Positions 1 through 13,045 are shown, counted from the first letter of the stretch. The stretch is DNA of 64,000 nucleotides from Thysanoteuthis rhombus (GCA_963457665.1 OY735237.1:2880322-2944321); one strand, 5' to 3'. A program made the numbers and translations. The notes: generated by a model not told the origin, from the sequence alone.

Positions 1-179
1 TGATCATTTCTTTTCTATGTTGTGGAATCAAATGAGAAACCACACACAACAGCTAGCATTTCCATCTCAAGAATAAAATAGATTTCTGTAATCTGAGCCG
101 CTATTAAACCAAAGGATAAAGTATTAAATGCATGCAACTGTACAGCCTGTTCAAGAAGAAAATAAATTATTGGTAGATA

Positions 180-1660
180 GAGCTTGGATAACCATTGCTC
201 TCAAAGAGGGTTCCAAAGCCTCAAACAATGCACCTCTTCCACCCCAGTCTCCTCAAGAACCAGCAAGTATGTTGAGTGATATTCTAAAATAACCTTTGAG
301 CCTAAATTCAGCAACTCAAGGTATCGCCAGCTGCACTATCCTGTAACTTTCAACAGTGCCACTTTGATCTAATGGGACTGGGCAACATATCCCAACTACT
401 CAGCCCACAAAGTCTCATCCTGATGCTAACCCTCACAGCTCCTATGCCATAGGGTAAAATCAGTCACTCCACTCTATCTCCAATGATCAAGCTCCTCATA
501 CTCTTTCTGCCGGCAGAACATCATTCAGCAACATCGCTAGATTCTTTGCTTGATACAAACTACTGAGCTCAGGTCTCACCAAATTGAACAATAGTCCTGA
601 ACCTGACATGAAGGTCAAGCCTTGTATACTTCATAGAAGGAGCAGCAAAGAGTTTGATCTCCCAAGTGATAAGGCCCACAGTCTTCAACTCACGTGAGGA
701 GGACTCAAGCCATCCACATTACTGACCCAGCTCGAGGCCAGCAAATGGCATGGTCCCACTTTCAAGATTGCTATTGGTTGCCAGAGATGGATTGAGAAGG
801 CTCTCTTCAATAGACAGGGGAGATTTCCGAAAACCAGCAATAAGAATTCTCAGAAACTCAAAGGGTTTTGTGATCTGCTACAAGAGATATTGTTTGTGAA
901 GATAATCTAGCTCAGCTGACTTCTCTAGATACTGCTGGAGGCCTGAACCCCATAGTGAGTAAGTTCCCATACCGCCCCAAAGAAAAATGATCCCGGGCGT
1001 AGAGGAAAATGAATCCAATGTTTGCTTACTGTGACTAATTGTTCCGGAATCAGAGAACTGTGAAGACTGACTGACTGACTCCGAGACTGGTAGAAAATCA
1101 CTCATATTCACAACTGCTTGGACACATCTGGGTCCACCCACACATCATGGAAATTTCCAGCAGTCATTAAAAGTTTGATTCCCAGCTTCTCTTCAGTAGA
1201 TGACCCCAAAGGTCAATCAAACCCAAAACTTTGGTTCATAGGCCATTTTGATTCACAGTAGCAAAGATGTTATGTCTAGCAGTTATTCACTCTGGAATCA
1301 GGTAATCGCACAACAAAAGCAATTTTGACGTCTAACTAAAATTCTCCAAAACATTGTATTGAATAATAGTATCAGCACCTCTGAAAAGATACTATTCTAC
1401 ACTACTGTACAGAATTCAAACCAAAATCTCGTGGTAATTACTTTTCGAGCATCAATTTCCAAAAAATGATTCCATGCTTCCAAGATCCACATCAACTATG
1501 GTGTCACAGCAGGAGTGATTAGGTACATTCTATGAATGCTATAACTGCAGTAACTTACCTATAACTGTTGAATGATAGTAGCACGAATCATGTGGAAGGC
1601 CAAATAAACCCTTTGTCAGTCCATACAATCCCAGAAATACTATGTACCAACTGACCAGAA
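180..1660 (+). mobile_element. BEL/Pao-like LTR retroelement fossil (gag-like part)
   Basis: This stretch is clearly less AT-rich than its surroundings. Short coding-like segments on the plus strand resemble the gag region of BEL/Pao-type retrotransposons as found in many animals. No terminal repeats are visible; the left end may lie outside the window. It is an old copy, broken many times, with no long frame left. The family call rests on resemblance of a few short translated segments and would need a profile search to confirm. Confidence 0.45.
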
Positions 1661-2440
1661 CTCAACAGATATAGAAATCAGATCAGTACCTCTAGCATTG
1701 CTAGAAATCTATTTTAAATTTGTAATTTAGTTTTTTCTTCTTTTTGCTTAGAATCGATAAGCATATTTTTGATCTGAAAAGATTATCATTAATTGGAAAA
1801 TAGAATTTGGCTCAATATCAATTCTACAGTAAGCCAAAGTAGATAGCAACAAATCAAAAAAAAATCAAACTGAATGGTGAGTGAAGAGTCTATTAAAAAT
1901 GAAGTAATTGACAAATCAAGATGACTATGAGAAGAATAACCATGATGCTAATTACAAAAAAAGGAAAATAACAACAACACCTAAAGAGTCCCGTACAGAA
2001 CTTACAATTGACAATAACAAAAAATGAAAAATACATTTTGAAAATACTGTGGTACATATATTTTCATCATATCAGTATATCAAATCATTCTGCATTGTTA
2101 TATTATTAATAACAATTTCAGTCAGGAAAGGAGAATGATAAACAAATTTCAGGGATCAAACTATTTGAAATATTGGTCCAAAAAATCTTTTTAAAAAGTA
2201 ATGAATTTTTTCCTTTACACAGAATCGAATGAAACTATAAAATTGCTAGAAAGAACAATATTTTACTTGATAGTGCATTTTTTTTATATCTGAAGTAAGG
2301 CGTCCATATCTTGGTACAATTTTTTAAGGTAAACAAAGCTTATTCATCCAAGGATTTATCTTAACATTGTGTAAAACTCAATGAAAACAATGATTGCATT
2401 AACTAAAACTATAAAGAAGAGCATATATCTCTGCCAACGC
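1661..2440. other. AT-rich DNA, nothing recognised
   Basis: No open frame of note, RNA gene or repeat was recognised here. It is simple AT-rich intergenic or intronic sequence, probably within the intron of the gene that starts at the minus-strand leader near 4.6 kb. Confidence 0.5.
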
Positions 2441-3125
2441 AGTTGTCAGGGGAAGTAATTGTGTGTTGGTCCATCTCAAAATTTATACAGTTCTGTGATT
2501 TATTGTCCATCCTTCAACAAATTATAATTCAAATTGATTGAGAATTTGGGGGGATAAGGTGCATACAAACATGAGATTCGGTGATATCACGTGGTTTGGA
2601 ATTATAACTACGACGTAGAGAAGATGATAGTGCAAAGATCCACTGTGAAATTTAGTATGTTCTCCCGGAACTTATTGTCCCATAAAATGTCATTGAAATT
2701 TACTGACTAATCAACAGCGAATGATAAATGTATTTGGGAAAAAACACAAAAAATGAAACAGAAAAATATTTCTCAACCAAAACTTTTCAGATCCATCTCC
2801 AAATTTCACCACCTTTTTCTTACCTCACTGTGCATTGATCTGCTCAAATATTTAATCAGTTCTTTCATATTCTATTGCTGACTCTTCCCAAAAATCTGAT
2901 TGAAATCCATGGAGAATTTCAGGAGAGAGTGTGTGGACAGGAAAAATGGCAATATTATGTAATGTAGGTGAGATAATTATGTATGGACCCACTCCAAAAT
3001 TGAATAAGACCTTAAATAGCCTATTGTCCATTCATCCTTATAATTTCATAGGAATTCATTCAAAACTTTTCAACATTTCATGTGAGTGGAGCATATACAG
3101 AAATGTAATTAGAAAAAAAAGAGCG
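2441..3125. repeat. Copies of the ~160-bp interspersed/tandem repeat
   Basis: Phrases such as 'ttgaaatccatggagaattt', 'gtgtggacaggaaaaatggc' and 'atacagaaatgtaattag' match the units at 47.1-47.8 kb and 49.4-50.0 kb. The theme is 'caaaatttcattgaaatccattgagaa...gagatatcatgtggacagac...aaatacagaaatgta'. Units of this style (a fatty 'ttcattgaaatcc' part followed by a 'gacagacagg' part) are common in invertebrate genomes. Copies here are diverged. Confidence 0.55.
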
Positions 3126-4049
3126 AAATTTCCAATCATCAATTTTTTCTATAAGAAAATTCGCTTTTCTGATTTTCGTTATGTTTTATTTCCCCAAGTG
3201 TAATTTTCATATTTCATTTTCTTATATGATTTTTGTTCTGCGATTTTTTGATTTTAATATTCAAATATTTCCTGTTTTCTATTCAGAACTATAACATACA
3301 AAAGGAATTTTTGATTTTCTTGAAAATTGAATCTAAATTTAAATTTTCAACCTCATATTGTTCTTTTTTTTCCCAAAATATATCAATTTTAAATTTCAAT
3401 CAATATTTTGGTTTCTTCTCCAAATTATAATATATCAAGGGAGTTAATAAATGATTTTGTATGGCCTGATCAACATTACCTCCCTTGATTGTCGGAAGAG
3501 TCACGTGGTTTCTGACGCCTAAAATGAAGATAATCCATATAGACTATGCATCTTTTAGAAATTGAAAAACAAAAGTGAACATAGATCGCACGAATTTTTT
3601 TTTTTTTCAACTTGAACAATGAAAGCACCCTTCTCGAAAATTCTGGATATTTTGAGCCTAAAGTGCTCATGCAATAAGATACAAAAAAAAGGAGAGAAAA
3701 ATCGGGTGTTTTTTTAGAGAAAAAATTAACACCAGACGCATTGGGAGCTGCAGTTACCAAAGGATTGAAGAAATCATTTCAGACATCAGTAAAAAAAAAA
3801 AAAAAAAAAAAATGCAAGAAATCTATTTTAATTGGAAATAATTTTTTCCGATTTTCCTCATTCTTTTAATAATAATTCATGAAGTGTGAGCACCACCCCC
3901 CTTCGAAAGATTAGCATTTATCTCCCTTCGTTGTCATTTTGAGAGTTCTCTCCCCTGTTATATGAGCGCCCTTTTCTCTTCGTCAGGGATCAATCCCTTC
4001 GTATGCGTTATGATAACCATAATAATAAGTCCAACCTCTTTCAATTATC
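3126..4049. other. AT-rich DNA with homopolymer runs, no supported gene
   Basis: Short frames of 65-94 codons exist on both strands, but they are rich in Phe, Lys and Asn as expected of AT-rich noncoding DNA. A poly-A run of about 22 bases lies at 3791-3812. A perfect CACGTG hexamer sits near 3501-3506, of unknown meaning. This is probably intron of the gene led by the 4.6-kb module. Confidence 0.45.
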
Positions 4050-4665
4050 TCTGTTTTACAAGTTTTATTGACCATAAATGTTGAATTATACCATACCAAC
4101 GAGTTAATCTCTGTTAAAACGTCAAGAACAAAAATTGATAATCATGGCATCAAAAATAAAACCAAATTAACTTACAAAATGCAAAATAATTCATTAGGAA
4201 AAATATATAAGGGAGATAACTCAATGCAATATTTGTGAAAAGATACTAAACTGAACTAAAGCCGATTTATGTCCACTAATAAAACAGTTCAACACAATAA
4301 GGAGAAAATACATGGAAAACTTACTGAATGAACTATTAAACTATCACCAACAAATTTTGTTCAATTATTCAACATGGATTATAACGATAAATATTGGAAT
4401 AACTGAATGAATGTATAAAAAATGAGTTAATTACGATCGAATATGAAGCGATCATGGAAAAGACTGACTTGGTTACTATTTGTTGAAGTTGATGAATAAA
4501 ATAAAGCTTGAAATACTTACAAGATGGTTGAATGCATAAACTTTGGTGGTTTGTGTATCTGAAAAAGATTGGATGGATTAGGATTTACTGCGATAATCTG
4601 TTCGATGCTGGAGACGACGTTCGCTTAGCGTCCATTTTCAGCGGAAGTGGAATTTCACCTGTGTC
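4050..4665 (-). promoter_or_regulatory. Zinc-finger gene leader module A (promoter, first exon, intron start)
   Basis: One of four related modules in the window. Read on the minus strand, it has an ETS-like promoter motif (GAAATTCCACTTCCGC), an ATG at 4635-4633, the conserved exon ending KPPKFMHS-T-I, and a consensus donor GTAAGT at 4520-4515. The intron that follows matches module D for about 450 bp, down to the 'ttaactcg' motif near 4.1 kb. The ATG is out of frame with the conserved SIEQII segment in this copy, so the exon is probably an untranslated leader or has decayed. The gene it serves would continue to the left; no zinc-finger array lies between it and position 1. Confidence 0.65.
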
Positions 4666-5552
4666 TCTTTAAAAATGCCTAAAATTGGCTAAATATTCTC
4701 CAGCTAAAATAGTATATCTACTCATATTCATTCGAAGTCCATATCAAATAAAATGATTTTACGCAAAGATTCTAGTATAAATTTATTATAACAAGTCTAC
4801 ATTTACTTTTATCAAACCTAATTATTTTTCCAAATGGCCAAATTTTCGGTTATCGTTGAATTTTATCAGCTAAATTGGAAGAAAATCGGCCAGATCTAGC
4901 CGGGAAATGGTTAATTTGGCAACGCTGCTCTGTCTTAAAATAGCACCGTTAAAGAAATGGAAGTAACGTCGGTCCCTGAATTGTAGCTTGTATGTCGAGG
5001 GCCTTCAGGGTGGTCACTATAGAACCCTTGAGGGGGTCTATAGATTTCCGGGTGTAATATTGCACGTCCGTAGCAGTGTGCAGGTTACGCTGAAATACTT
5101 AGCCGGAAATCAACATCTTACGTAAATTAGAAAGAAGAAAGATTGGGGGTGAATGTGAGATAAAAATTATTTGTGTACTCCTTATGGAACCGGAGATATT
5201 TTGAAAACGGATTCAACAAAAAGTTGATTTAATAAACAAATTTTGGCGGTTGGCAAAGATTTCGGCTTTTGACTGATTGGACGATATTTTGGACGCAAAT
5301 CTTTCTTTCCGGACTATTTGGCCAGGTTTTATTTTCAAAGGCACTATTACACAATGAAAATAAGTTAATACATGTTTAAACCTTTTATTCTTATTGGTAA
5401 ATCCTTTTTCAAACCTTTTATTGTTATTCAATCTTTTTTTATTTTTTTTACCATTTTCCGTAGTTTTCTTAAGGCTCTTTTGATTTAATTAAAATGTTTT
5501 TACGTTTAGAATCTTTTTGAGTTAAATATTTGATTTAAAAGAAAAGTTTAAA
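4666..5552. other. Upstream flank of module A, no gene seen
   Basis: This lies upstream of the minus-strand leader A and may hold its distal promoter. A moderately GC-richer patch at about 4965-5115 contains several CpG dinucleotides. A 72-codon minus frame at 5213-5431 is Lys/Asn-rich and unsupported. Confidence 0.4.
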
Positions 5553-5554
5553 TA

Positions 5555-6082
5555 GGGTGCACCACTTACTTTTTGACAACTTTAAACAACGTATGTGTGT
5601 TAGAGGGATTTATAACGATAGACGGAATCGACTATGGACGCACAGAATGAGCAAAAACAAACGCGGATAGTGAACAGAGTTGATTGTAAAATCCTCCAAA
5701 AACAAATTTATTTATGTTAATTATCACTCCAAAGTGATGACAATTTTCACAGAAAATAGTTAAAAAATATCTAACATTTTAGCCCTCTTTTTATTTGTTC
5801 ATTCTACGGAATCGTGGGCAAATATCTACACGAGTTTGTTTTCCGTCAAAGCTTTTTTATAATAAATATTGATAAATTAAGAAACGAGTAAATAAATGAT
5901 ATTTTTTTAAAAATACAAGTTGAACTGAGACAATAATTTATTTTGATGAAGGACAATTTTAAAATAAACTGTTTGCTACCAGCATTTGTTTTTGCCTATT
6001 TGTGCGTCCGTAGTCGATTTCGTTCACCGTTATAGTACCTTCTCACATATATCGTTTATTTAGAAAAGTCAGTGGTGCACCC
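5555..6082. mobile_element. 528-bp nonautonomous DNA transposon with ~105-bp terminal inverted repeats
   Basis: The left end GGGTGCACCACT at 5555 is mirrored by AGTGGTGCACCC ending at 6082. The inverted match continues inward for about 105 bp, including GAATCGACTA-GGACGCACA and GCAAAAACAAA blocks (about 5630-5660 and 5985-6030). TA dinucleotides flank both ends (5553-5554 and 6083-6084), consistent with a TA target duplication. The roughly 320-bp middle is AT-rich with no coding frame, so the element would depend on a transposase elsewhere. The superfamily is not settled: TA targets suggest Tc1/mariner-like, while GGG termini also occur in PIF/Harbinger and ISL2EU types. Confidence 0.8.
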
Positions 6083-7110
6083 TATTTGACAATTTTTTCT
6101 ACATTTTCATTCATATATTCAACTCAATATACATATTTCAATCAAACCAAAGGAGCTCAATTAACAGCCTTATGAAAACTCACAAATATCCGTAGTGAAG
6201 TGAAGTTAACTGGAGAAAACAGTAAAAAAAATAGCAATAAAGGTTTTTAAAAAGATTTGTAGAACCATGTATTAACTTATCTTTGTTGTAAAAATTTCAT
6301 CTTAGATCCCATAAAGAAAGTAATTTTTGCCTTTTAAAACGAAAAAACGACCAAAATATTTTTCGGCAACTTATCCGGACCAATCAGTCAAGGCCAACCG
6401 CTCCATGAACCAATACATCCACGATTCAGAATTTACACCTGAAAATCTTCATGAAAAAAATAGCCAAAAAAAAACCCCAACCGTAGAGCAAATACGGTGT
6501 GTAGCTGGGTTTAAACTTGTAGGCACTCTAACAGACTATTGCTAAAAAGCAACAGGTGTCAATAAAAACGTCTGTAACTGGAAATCTATCAGTATCAAGT
6601 ATCAATTAAAACGTCTGTAACTGGAAATCTATCAGTATCAAGTATCCTTGTAATTTTTGTGTTAATCAATAGAGGAAAGATTGCAGAAAATTATCAGTTA
6701 TTTTTTTCCCTTTTTATTGCAGACAATATCAAAATTGGATATTGCTGGACTTGAAAACGTGTAAATTTTTTGTTAAACAAAAAAATATACCTGCTGAATA
6801 TTTTTTTATCATCAAATGATTACTTTATGTAGAAACCTAGATGATAATGAAATTTTAATATAAGAAAGAATGGGGCCCTATCCATCGATAAATGTAAAGT
6901 TTAACAAGTTCTGAAGTGCCTGTTATTTTATTACAGAATTTTGATTGTTTCAATTATAGACATGATCATTATTTGTATATGGTAGACGGTAAGTATCTTT
7001 CTTTGCCGGGGGATTTGAATCACGCTTAATTATACAAGGTTAAAGCTGACCTCAGAACTTCCGTTACGACCCGACCTGGTACAAAAATGCATTTTTTTTT
7101 TTTTTTTTTT
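6083..7110. other. AT-rich DNA with an unrecognised 72-codon frame
   Basis: The plus frame at 6327-6545 has a more protein-like composition than its neighbours: it has mixed charged residues, contains the segment PTVEQIRCVAGFKLVGTLT and ends at TAA. It has no ATG near its beginning. It matches no family I know, so it may be a fragment of an exon or of a transposon protein, or chance. The rest is AT-rich. A 43-bp tandem duplication begins at 6565. Confidence 0.3.
6565..6650. repeat. 43-bp perfect tandem duplication
   Basis: The stretch beginning AAAACGTCTGTAACTGG at 6565 recurs at 6608 with no visible mismatch for almost 40 bases, a period of 43. Near identity points to a recent event. Confidence 0.85.
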
Positions 7111-7116
7111 TAACTA

Positions 7117-7450
7117 TATTTCCAGAAATAAGTAAGCATCATTTTTGCATAATCCAGCCAATTAAACATTAAGTCAATTAATTTTATTCAGTTCAAATTT
7201 ATCTGAGGTAAATTCTATTTTTGAAATATTTTTAAACATCAAAGTTCCTTATCTCATTGGACATGTTCAATCATGTACTACTGACATGTGAACTCCCCAC
7301 CACCATAAATCAACTTATTTTTCAATCTATTTTCAGTAAAATGTATGCAGTATTTATGTAAAATCCAGCCAATTATTTAACAACTTGACTAATTTCCTTT
7401 AATTCAAATTTCTATGGGGTCAGTTCTCGTTTGGGAAATTTTGAAAAACA
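7117..7450. repeat. Diverged tandem duplication, period ~212 bp
   Basis: Two copies (about 7117-7232 and 7330-7447) share 'aatccagccaatta', a following 'tcaattaa/ctaattt' part, and a 'gttcaaattt...ggt' part ending in 'gaaatattt'. Divergence is substantial, so this is old. A poly-T run of about 20 precedes it at 7091-7110. Confidence 0.6.
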
Positions 7451-7459
7451 GAGTTTATT

Positions 7460-9080
7460 TTTCTTTTTTTTTTTCTTGACATAACCATAAATCATACTGG
7501 ATTGGAAGTATTCAATCCACAGAAAAATTTACAAGACATAAAAATGGTTTAATTTGTAGTGGCATTTCTTGTTTTTGTTGCTAATTTTGAGCCATTTTAA
7601 AGCAAATTCAACTTGTTTTAGCCATTTTAATGACCATTTAATGGCTAACAATGTTTTTGATGCATTTTCACGTTTCTTATGCTTTTTCAAGTTTGTTTTT
7701 TTTCTTTCTTTCAAATTAGGGTCAATGCTCAAACCATATCATAAATGATTCCATGTTATATCTGGTCTACCATGTATCAGGAAATGATATACTGTGGTGC
7801 TCAAATCAGTGTCAACTCAATACAACCCTCCTCTCAAAGTAAGAACCTGATATAAAAAAAGTCCAAGTGGCTGGATGACATTGATAGAATTTGACTTTTA
7901 CTCCAGCCACAAAATGTATATTTCAGTCATCAGAAAAAAAAGATGAAGAAATTTCTGATATAAAAAAAAATGATCTGTATACAATACATAGACCTGAGAT
8001 AATATTTTTGTCTACGTTTAAACTTTTTAAAAAGATAAATCTATATTTGGTTTATATTCACATATATTTGAAAATTGGTGTAAATCTAGATAATTATTAG
8101 ATTTAAATAAAACTCCCAGAACTCAGATTGCAAGTGATTCTTTTCTGGATGAATAAAATGATAACCCAAAACAACATATAAAAAAAACATACTTCAATGT
8201 TAGTATCCAAACGCCTTTAATTTTATGAAATCAGAGAATTGTACTGGAAAATATACATATTCTGTAAGATGAATTGTTGGTGGAAATAGACTCTGGTAAC
8301 TTCACAAAAAAATCATCTCAAAGAAGTTCTGATGTCCTCAATTCATAAATCAAAAAATTATGAATCAAAATACAACTACAATCAACACTCATGTAGTATT
8401 GAAGTTTTGTTCCTCTTATGAAATGATTCAACTTTGTGAACCAGGAAAAAAAAACTGTAAAAGGAGCTGGGAGAAAAAATATTGCTTAAAATTGGTAATT
8501 CACAATAGGTGGTACTCTAAGAAAAATGTTTTGTTTTCCTTTCAATTTTAGGTGCTTTCAATCCATTTGACCCTACAACCATCAGGAAATTTGTTAATTT
8601 TCTGGAAAATATATATATATTTTTTTTTCAAAGTTTTCTACCCGGTACCTCAGTGAAAATGGTGGAAAATATGTGCCCAATTTACCAGTTTTGTTACTTT
8701 GTGAATAGTAGTTAAATCTTGTTACATGCGAGATGAAAAGTTATCCTCATGTTTCATTATTTTTGGTTTCAAGATCAGAAACGGTTTGGTACAATTACAC
8801 TTGTTTTTTTTTAAGTTGAATTTTAAAATGTAAACAATTGTTGTCATTATTTTCAACAGCAAGATTTTATTCAGTAACTAAACATATGTTGGATTGATAG
8901 GAACATAAAATCAGGTTTCATGATTTTTTTTTGCAAATAAGGCATGCATTTAGTATTCCCTTTCATATTACCTCTTCTTTATTCATAGATATGAATAGAT
9001 TGATGGCCATAAACCAATCAATTTGATGTTGAAGTTGAGAATGAAAAAAGAAACTATTTTTTTTAAATGAGCATTTACAG
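7460..9080. other. AT-rich DNA, nothing recognised
   Basis: Only short Lys/Ile-rich frames (63-69 codons) are present. The region lies upstream of the plus-strand zinc-finger relic at 9.1 kb and may be its old intron. Confidence 0.45.
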
Positions 9081-9084
9081 ATAT

Positions 9085-10790
9085 TCTCGGCAGTCTTAGG
9101 ACTATGCATTCACATTCACATAGGGGAGGAACGCTATTTTTGTGCAGTGAACTGATCATAAATTTTCATTAACTCAATTTTGAGGATACAGACATTCTGA
9201 AGAGAAAATCCACCAAGGTTAAGTGTGTAGATCAACATTTTCACAGAGTTCAAATCAAAATTATGACATGCAAAAAAATGCTCTTCTTGCTCATTCTATA
9301 GATCAGTGTTTTTACTGAATTGACACTTGAAAGTACGTATGCAAACACAAACTGGGGAGAAATCTTTTTGAGATCAAATTGTGTGAATCAGCCTTTTAAA
9401 AACAGATTTAGAGAAAAAATATGCAAACACAAACTAGAGGGAAACTTAAATCTCGTGAAGTGTGTGGATCAGTATTTCCACAGAATTCTAGTTTGAAGGA
9501 ACACATATGAACACACCCTGGAGAAAGACCCTAATCTTGTGAAGTGTGTGGATCAGTATTTTCAGTTTGTTCAAAATTAAAATCACACACATGAGAACAC
9601 ACTGTAGAGAAACCCTACTCTTATCAAGTGTGCGATTCAACATTTTCAGATAGTTCAAATTTGAAGGATCATACGCGAATACACACTACAGATTGCCCTT
9701 TTGTAAAAAGTGTGGTTCAGCATTTCAAAATGATTCACATTTGATAGTACATATGCAAACACACACCAGAGAGAAACCCTTCTCTTGTAAGGTGTACAGA
9801 TCTGCATTCACACAGAATTATGATTTGAAGAATCACCATGTGAACACACACTGGAGAGAAACCTTTTACACTCTGACAAGAACATGGATTCTTGTCAAGT
9901 GCTTTGATCAGCATTTTTGAACAATTCTGATTGGGAACACCCACTTGAGAGAAATCTTGCACATAGCTAGTGTGGGGTACCTATATCTTGCAAAGTGTGA
10001 GTATCAGTATTTCCACAAGGTACAACTTTGAAGTGATATGTGCTAATATGAACTGAAGAGAATCCTTATCTGTCCGAAATACGAGTATATTGTGAATCTT
10101 AAATAAAATTAAAAAAACTCATATAACCCTACACTACAGAGAAACGAAATGAGAAAACTCACATGCTAACACACTGAGAGGCAACCAGGTTCTTGCTAAA
10201 TGTGTTATTCACCATTTTCCCTCTACTTCATGGAAAACTAATAGTTCAATGAAGAGCAACCTCAATCATACAAAGTTTGTAGATTATTATTTCTCAGGAT
10301 TCAAATTTAAAAACTCACATGCAACCACACAATCAATCTTTTATAAAGTCTGTGGATTCGTATTTGTTAGGAAACTATGATTTATGATTTGAAGAGTTCA
10401 AAATATGGTTAATACAGTATTTCTGGTTGATTTTGGAAAAAAAAAAAACTTGCTAATTATGGTTTTAATGATGCAAAAATCATTTTTTTTTTAGTCAAGT
10501 TACCACTTGAAATGAAATCTTTTGTAATTAAAAAATGAAGTTATCACCCCATGCACACACTCTAACCCTTATCAATCTGTCACCATGCAATTATAAATTA
10601 TCATACCCTCCACCCGAGAATGCAATATGTTCAGTTGAAAATGAAAATAGCAAATATTTGGCTATTTCCATAAGTTTACCAGAAGTAGCCATTTCATAGC
10701 TAACTGTATCATGTGTCTATTTTGGATTCTACAAACCAAAGATTGTGTGATTCTGCATTTTCAAATAATCCACAATTGTTGAAAGTTAAA
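9085..10790 (+). pseudogene. C2H2 zinc-finger gene relic (decayed array)
   Basis: A series of zinc-finger-like units of about 84 bp can be read on the plus strand. They contain repeated 'tgtgaagtgtgtggatcag' and 'cacacactggagagaaaccc' segments, for example at 9455-9520, 9535-9600, 9620-9690, 9700-9775 and 9785-9860. A final weak unit lies near 10740-10790. The typical unit reads C-(E/K)-V-C-G-S-(A/V)-F, a different subtype from the G-S-S-F arrays elsewhere in the window. Stops and frame changes occur in almost every unit, and the longest open stretch is about 75 codons (9693-9920). It once bound DNA, presumably as a transcription factor, and is now dead. Confidence 0.8.
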
Positions 10791-12960
10791 TTAAACCTCA
10801 CACAAAGTAGCATCTATTTGATAAGTGAAATCATAATTAATATGTCAATGAAGTAAAACAAAATACCCAGTTGGGTGTTATTTTCCTACAGATCAGGTTA
10901 TGTACCCATGCTTGAATATTCCTCTTATGACCCTAAGTAAAATTCTCAATTGGCTGATGGGCTGGAAATGTTTTTGCCCAATTACATTTCCAGAGAGAAC
11001 TGTATTCCATGTCTTGACTAAGAAGGTAGTTATGGTTTTCAAGAACAATATATGAATTTTTTCCTTACAAAATTTATGTCTTGACAGTAACTAATGCCTT
11101 CTTTCTTCTTTTTTATGTTGCTTAGACTTAATGATTGGATTCCACTCATTGCGTGAATCCATTCACAGAATATCTTCAAAATATTTTCTTGATTCCACTG
11201 CTATAGCATTTACATGGGAATGAACTGTTCATGATGTATTGTATAAATATTTGCCTAATTTTCATCTGATTCAAAGAATAAAAATATTACAAAATATCAT
11301 ACTATATTTTCAGATTAATTTTTGAGTCAAACACAATAATTCTTTTATCATATAACTCTTTATCGACAGTGGAATTCTTCTGTGGCCAAAATGAGATTTG
11401 CTGAAATCATTATGAAAGATAGAATTGAGAAAAATTCACTTAATTTGTAGTCTTTGTTGGAGAACTTCAAAGTGTTTCAGAAACAAAGTGACACATAGTT
11501 TTTGTCAAATATTCTTATGTGAACTGGTTCCACTCGGATATTGTAAAACATACGATTCCAAAGGGAGTGTAAATGATTCAAAATGGTCGCGTCTAGATTC
11601 CCGTACCCTCTGCTCAGGTAAAGTGTAATTGAACATTTTCTTTTAAATATCTAGATATAGAAATTTGATGAAAAGAAATTATAAATTAACCTTAAAAACA
11701 AAAATCATTCTATCCATGTTTTAAACAGAAACAGTTGAAAGAAACAAAGTGGATCCCCACCTCAAAATCCTGGATAATGTATCTTTACATGTCTACCTGT
11801 ATATGGATATATCAATGAACCTGCTTGTAATAGATTTTTGTTCACCATCTTATTATCTTCAATTAGATTTTTATGTTTGCTGGAGTCGATTATACTGATA
11901 ATGAAATTTGAATATTTTCATTCAATAAAATACCATACACTATTGTATTTTTAGCATTTGTACGTAATCTACTCTTATAAATAATAAATACAAATAATTT
12001 CCTATTATTGTGATCTAGAGATGATAGGAATGAATTGAAATTCAACCAAATTCTCCATAAATTTCTTGTTTGTTGATGTAAAATGTTGATTGCTTTTCCT
12101 TTCAAAGAATTCGATGAACAAGATTCTTGATGGCATTTTAAAAAGTTGAGTTTGCCATGCATTAATATGTATTTCTTTACTTCCCCTGGGGAGAAATGAG
12201 GTTTAATTTAGGCTGATGAGAAGCAACTTTCATGATGACCTCTTTTAGAGAAAAATCGCCTTATTGTATTTTAACCAGAAAGTTAATAATCTCTTTCCAG
12301 GTTCAGGGTTACAAATTGAGATTGGAGGGGGGGGGGTATACTCCTGAGTTCAGTGTTGACAATATTTAGACATTTTTGTTTGCTTTTTTCTTTCCTTCTC
12401 TCAATGTTTTGAAGAGTTCAGTGTTGCCAATTAAGATGTTTTTTGGTTTGATGTCTCAAATTTTCTAGTGACTTCCCAAATTGAAAGATTGAAAAATCCA
12501 AAATTGTCAAATGTGATCAACAGTAAGATATAAAATAGAAGCCGAAAGAATATCAGAAAATTCAGCCGATTAACACAACTTCCATCTGAATAAAATAAAG
12601 AGCAAGGCCAATGGTTTCTTTGGGTTTTTGCTTGTCTATCAACACTGAAGCAACAAGTTTGCCTGCTGCCAAGTCAAATCCTCTTTTCTATCCCAACTGA
12701 CGACGATTGCTGTAACTTTTGTATTGAACATATAATAAATGAAAATAAAGTATTTATTTATCATAATGAAATAGAAACTTGCGTTTCTACAAGATATATC
12801 TTTATAGATATGATTGATTTGTCAGTCTGGGTCTGTCTGTAAAATTGCCGTCATCAATTCAAATCATGTTAGGGAAATGTTAATTCTATCATTGTATCTA
12901 TTAGAATAAAACGAGTCCTTGCATGATGTATTTAGATGAATTTAGTAGATATGTAAGACT
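10791..12960. other. AT-rich DNA, nothing recognised
   Basis: No gene, RNA or repeat with clear ends was recognised. Frames of 67-90 codons at 11425-11628 (plus) and 11890-12162 (minus) are not supported by composition or by any family resemblance. A run of nine G lies near 12328-12337. Confidence 0.4.
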
Positions 12961-12967
12961 TATCAAT

Positions 12968-13045
12968 TTAGCTCAGTCAGTGAGAGAGTTGCCTACCAAT
13001 CAATTGGTCATATGATTCTATGTCATGGTCGGGGGATGTTAATTT
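12968..13045 (+). repeat. Possible tRNA-derived (SINE head) remnant
   Basis: The segment beginning 'tttagctcagtcagtgagag' resembles a tRNA D-arm/A box. Some 50 bases further on, 'catggtcgggggatg' could be a decayed B box (GGTTCGANTCC). No cloverleaf can be completed. It may be an old SINE head or coincidence. Confidence 0.3.
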
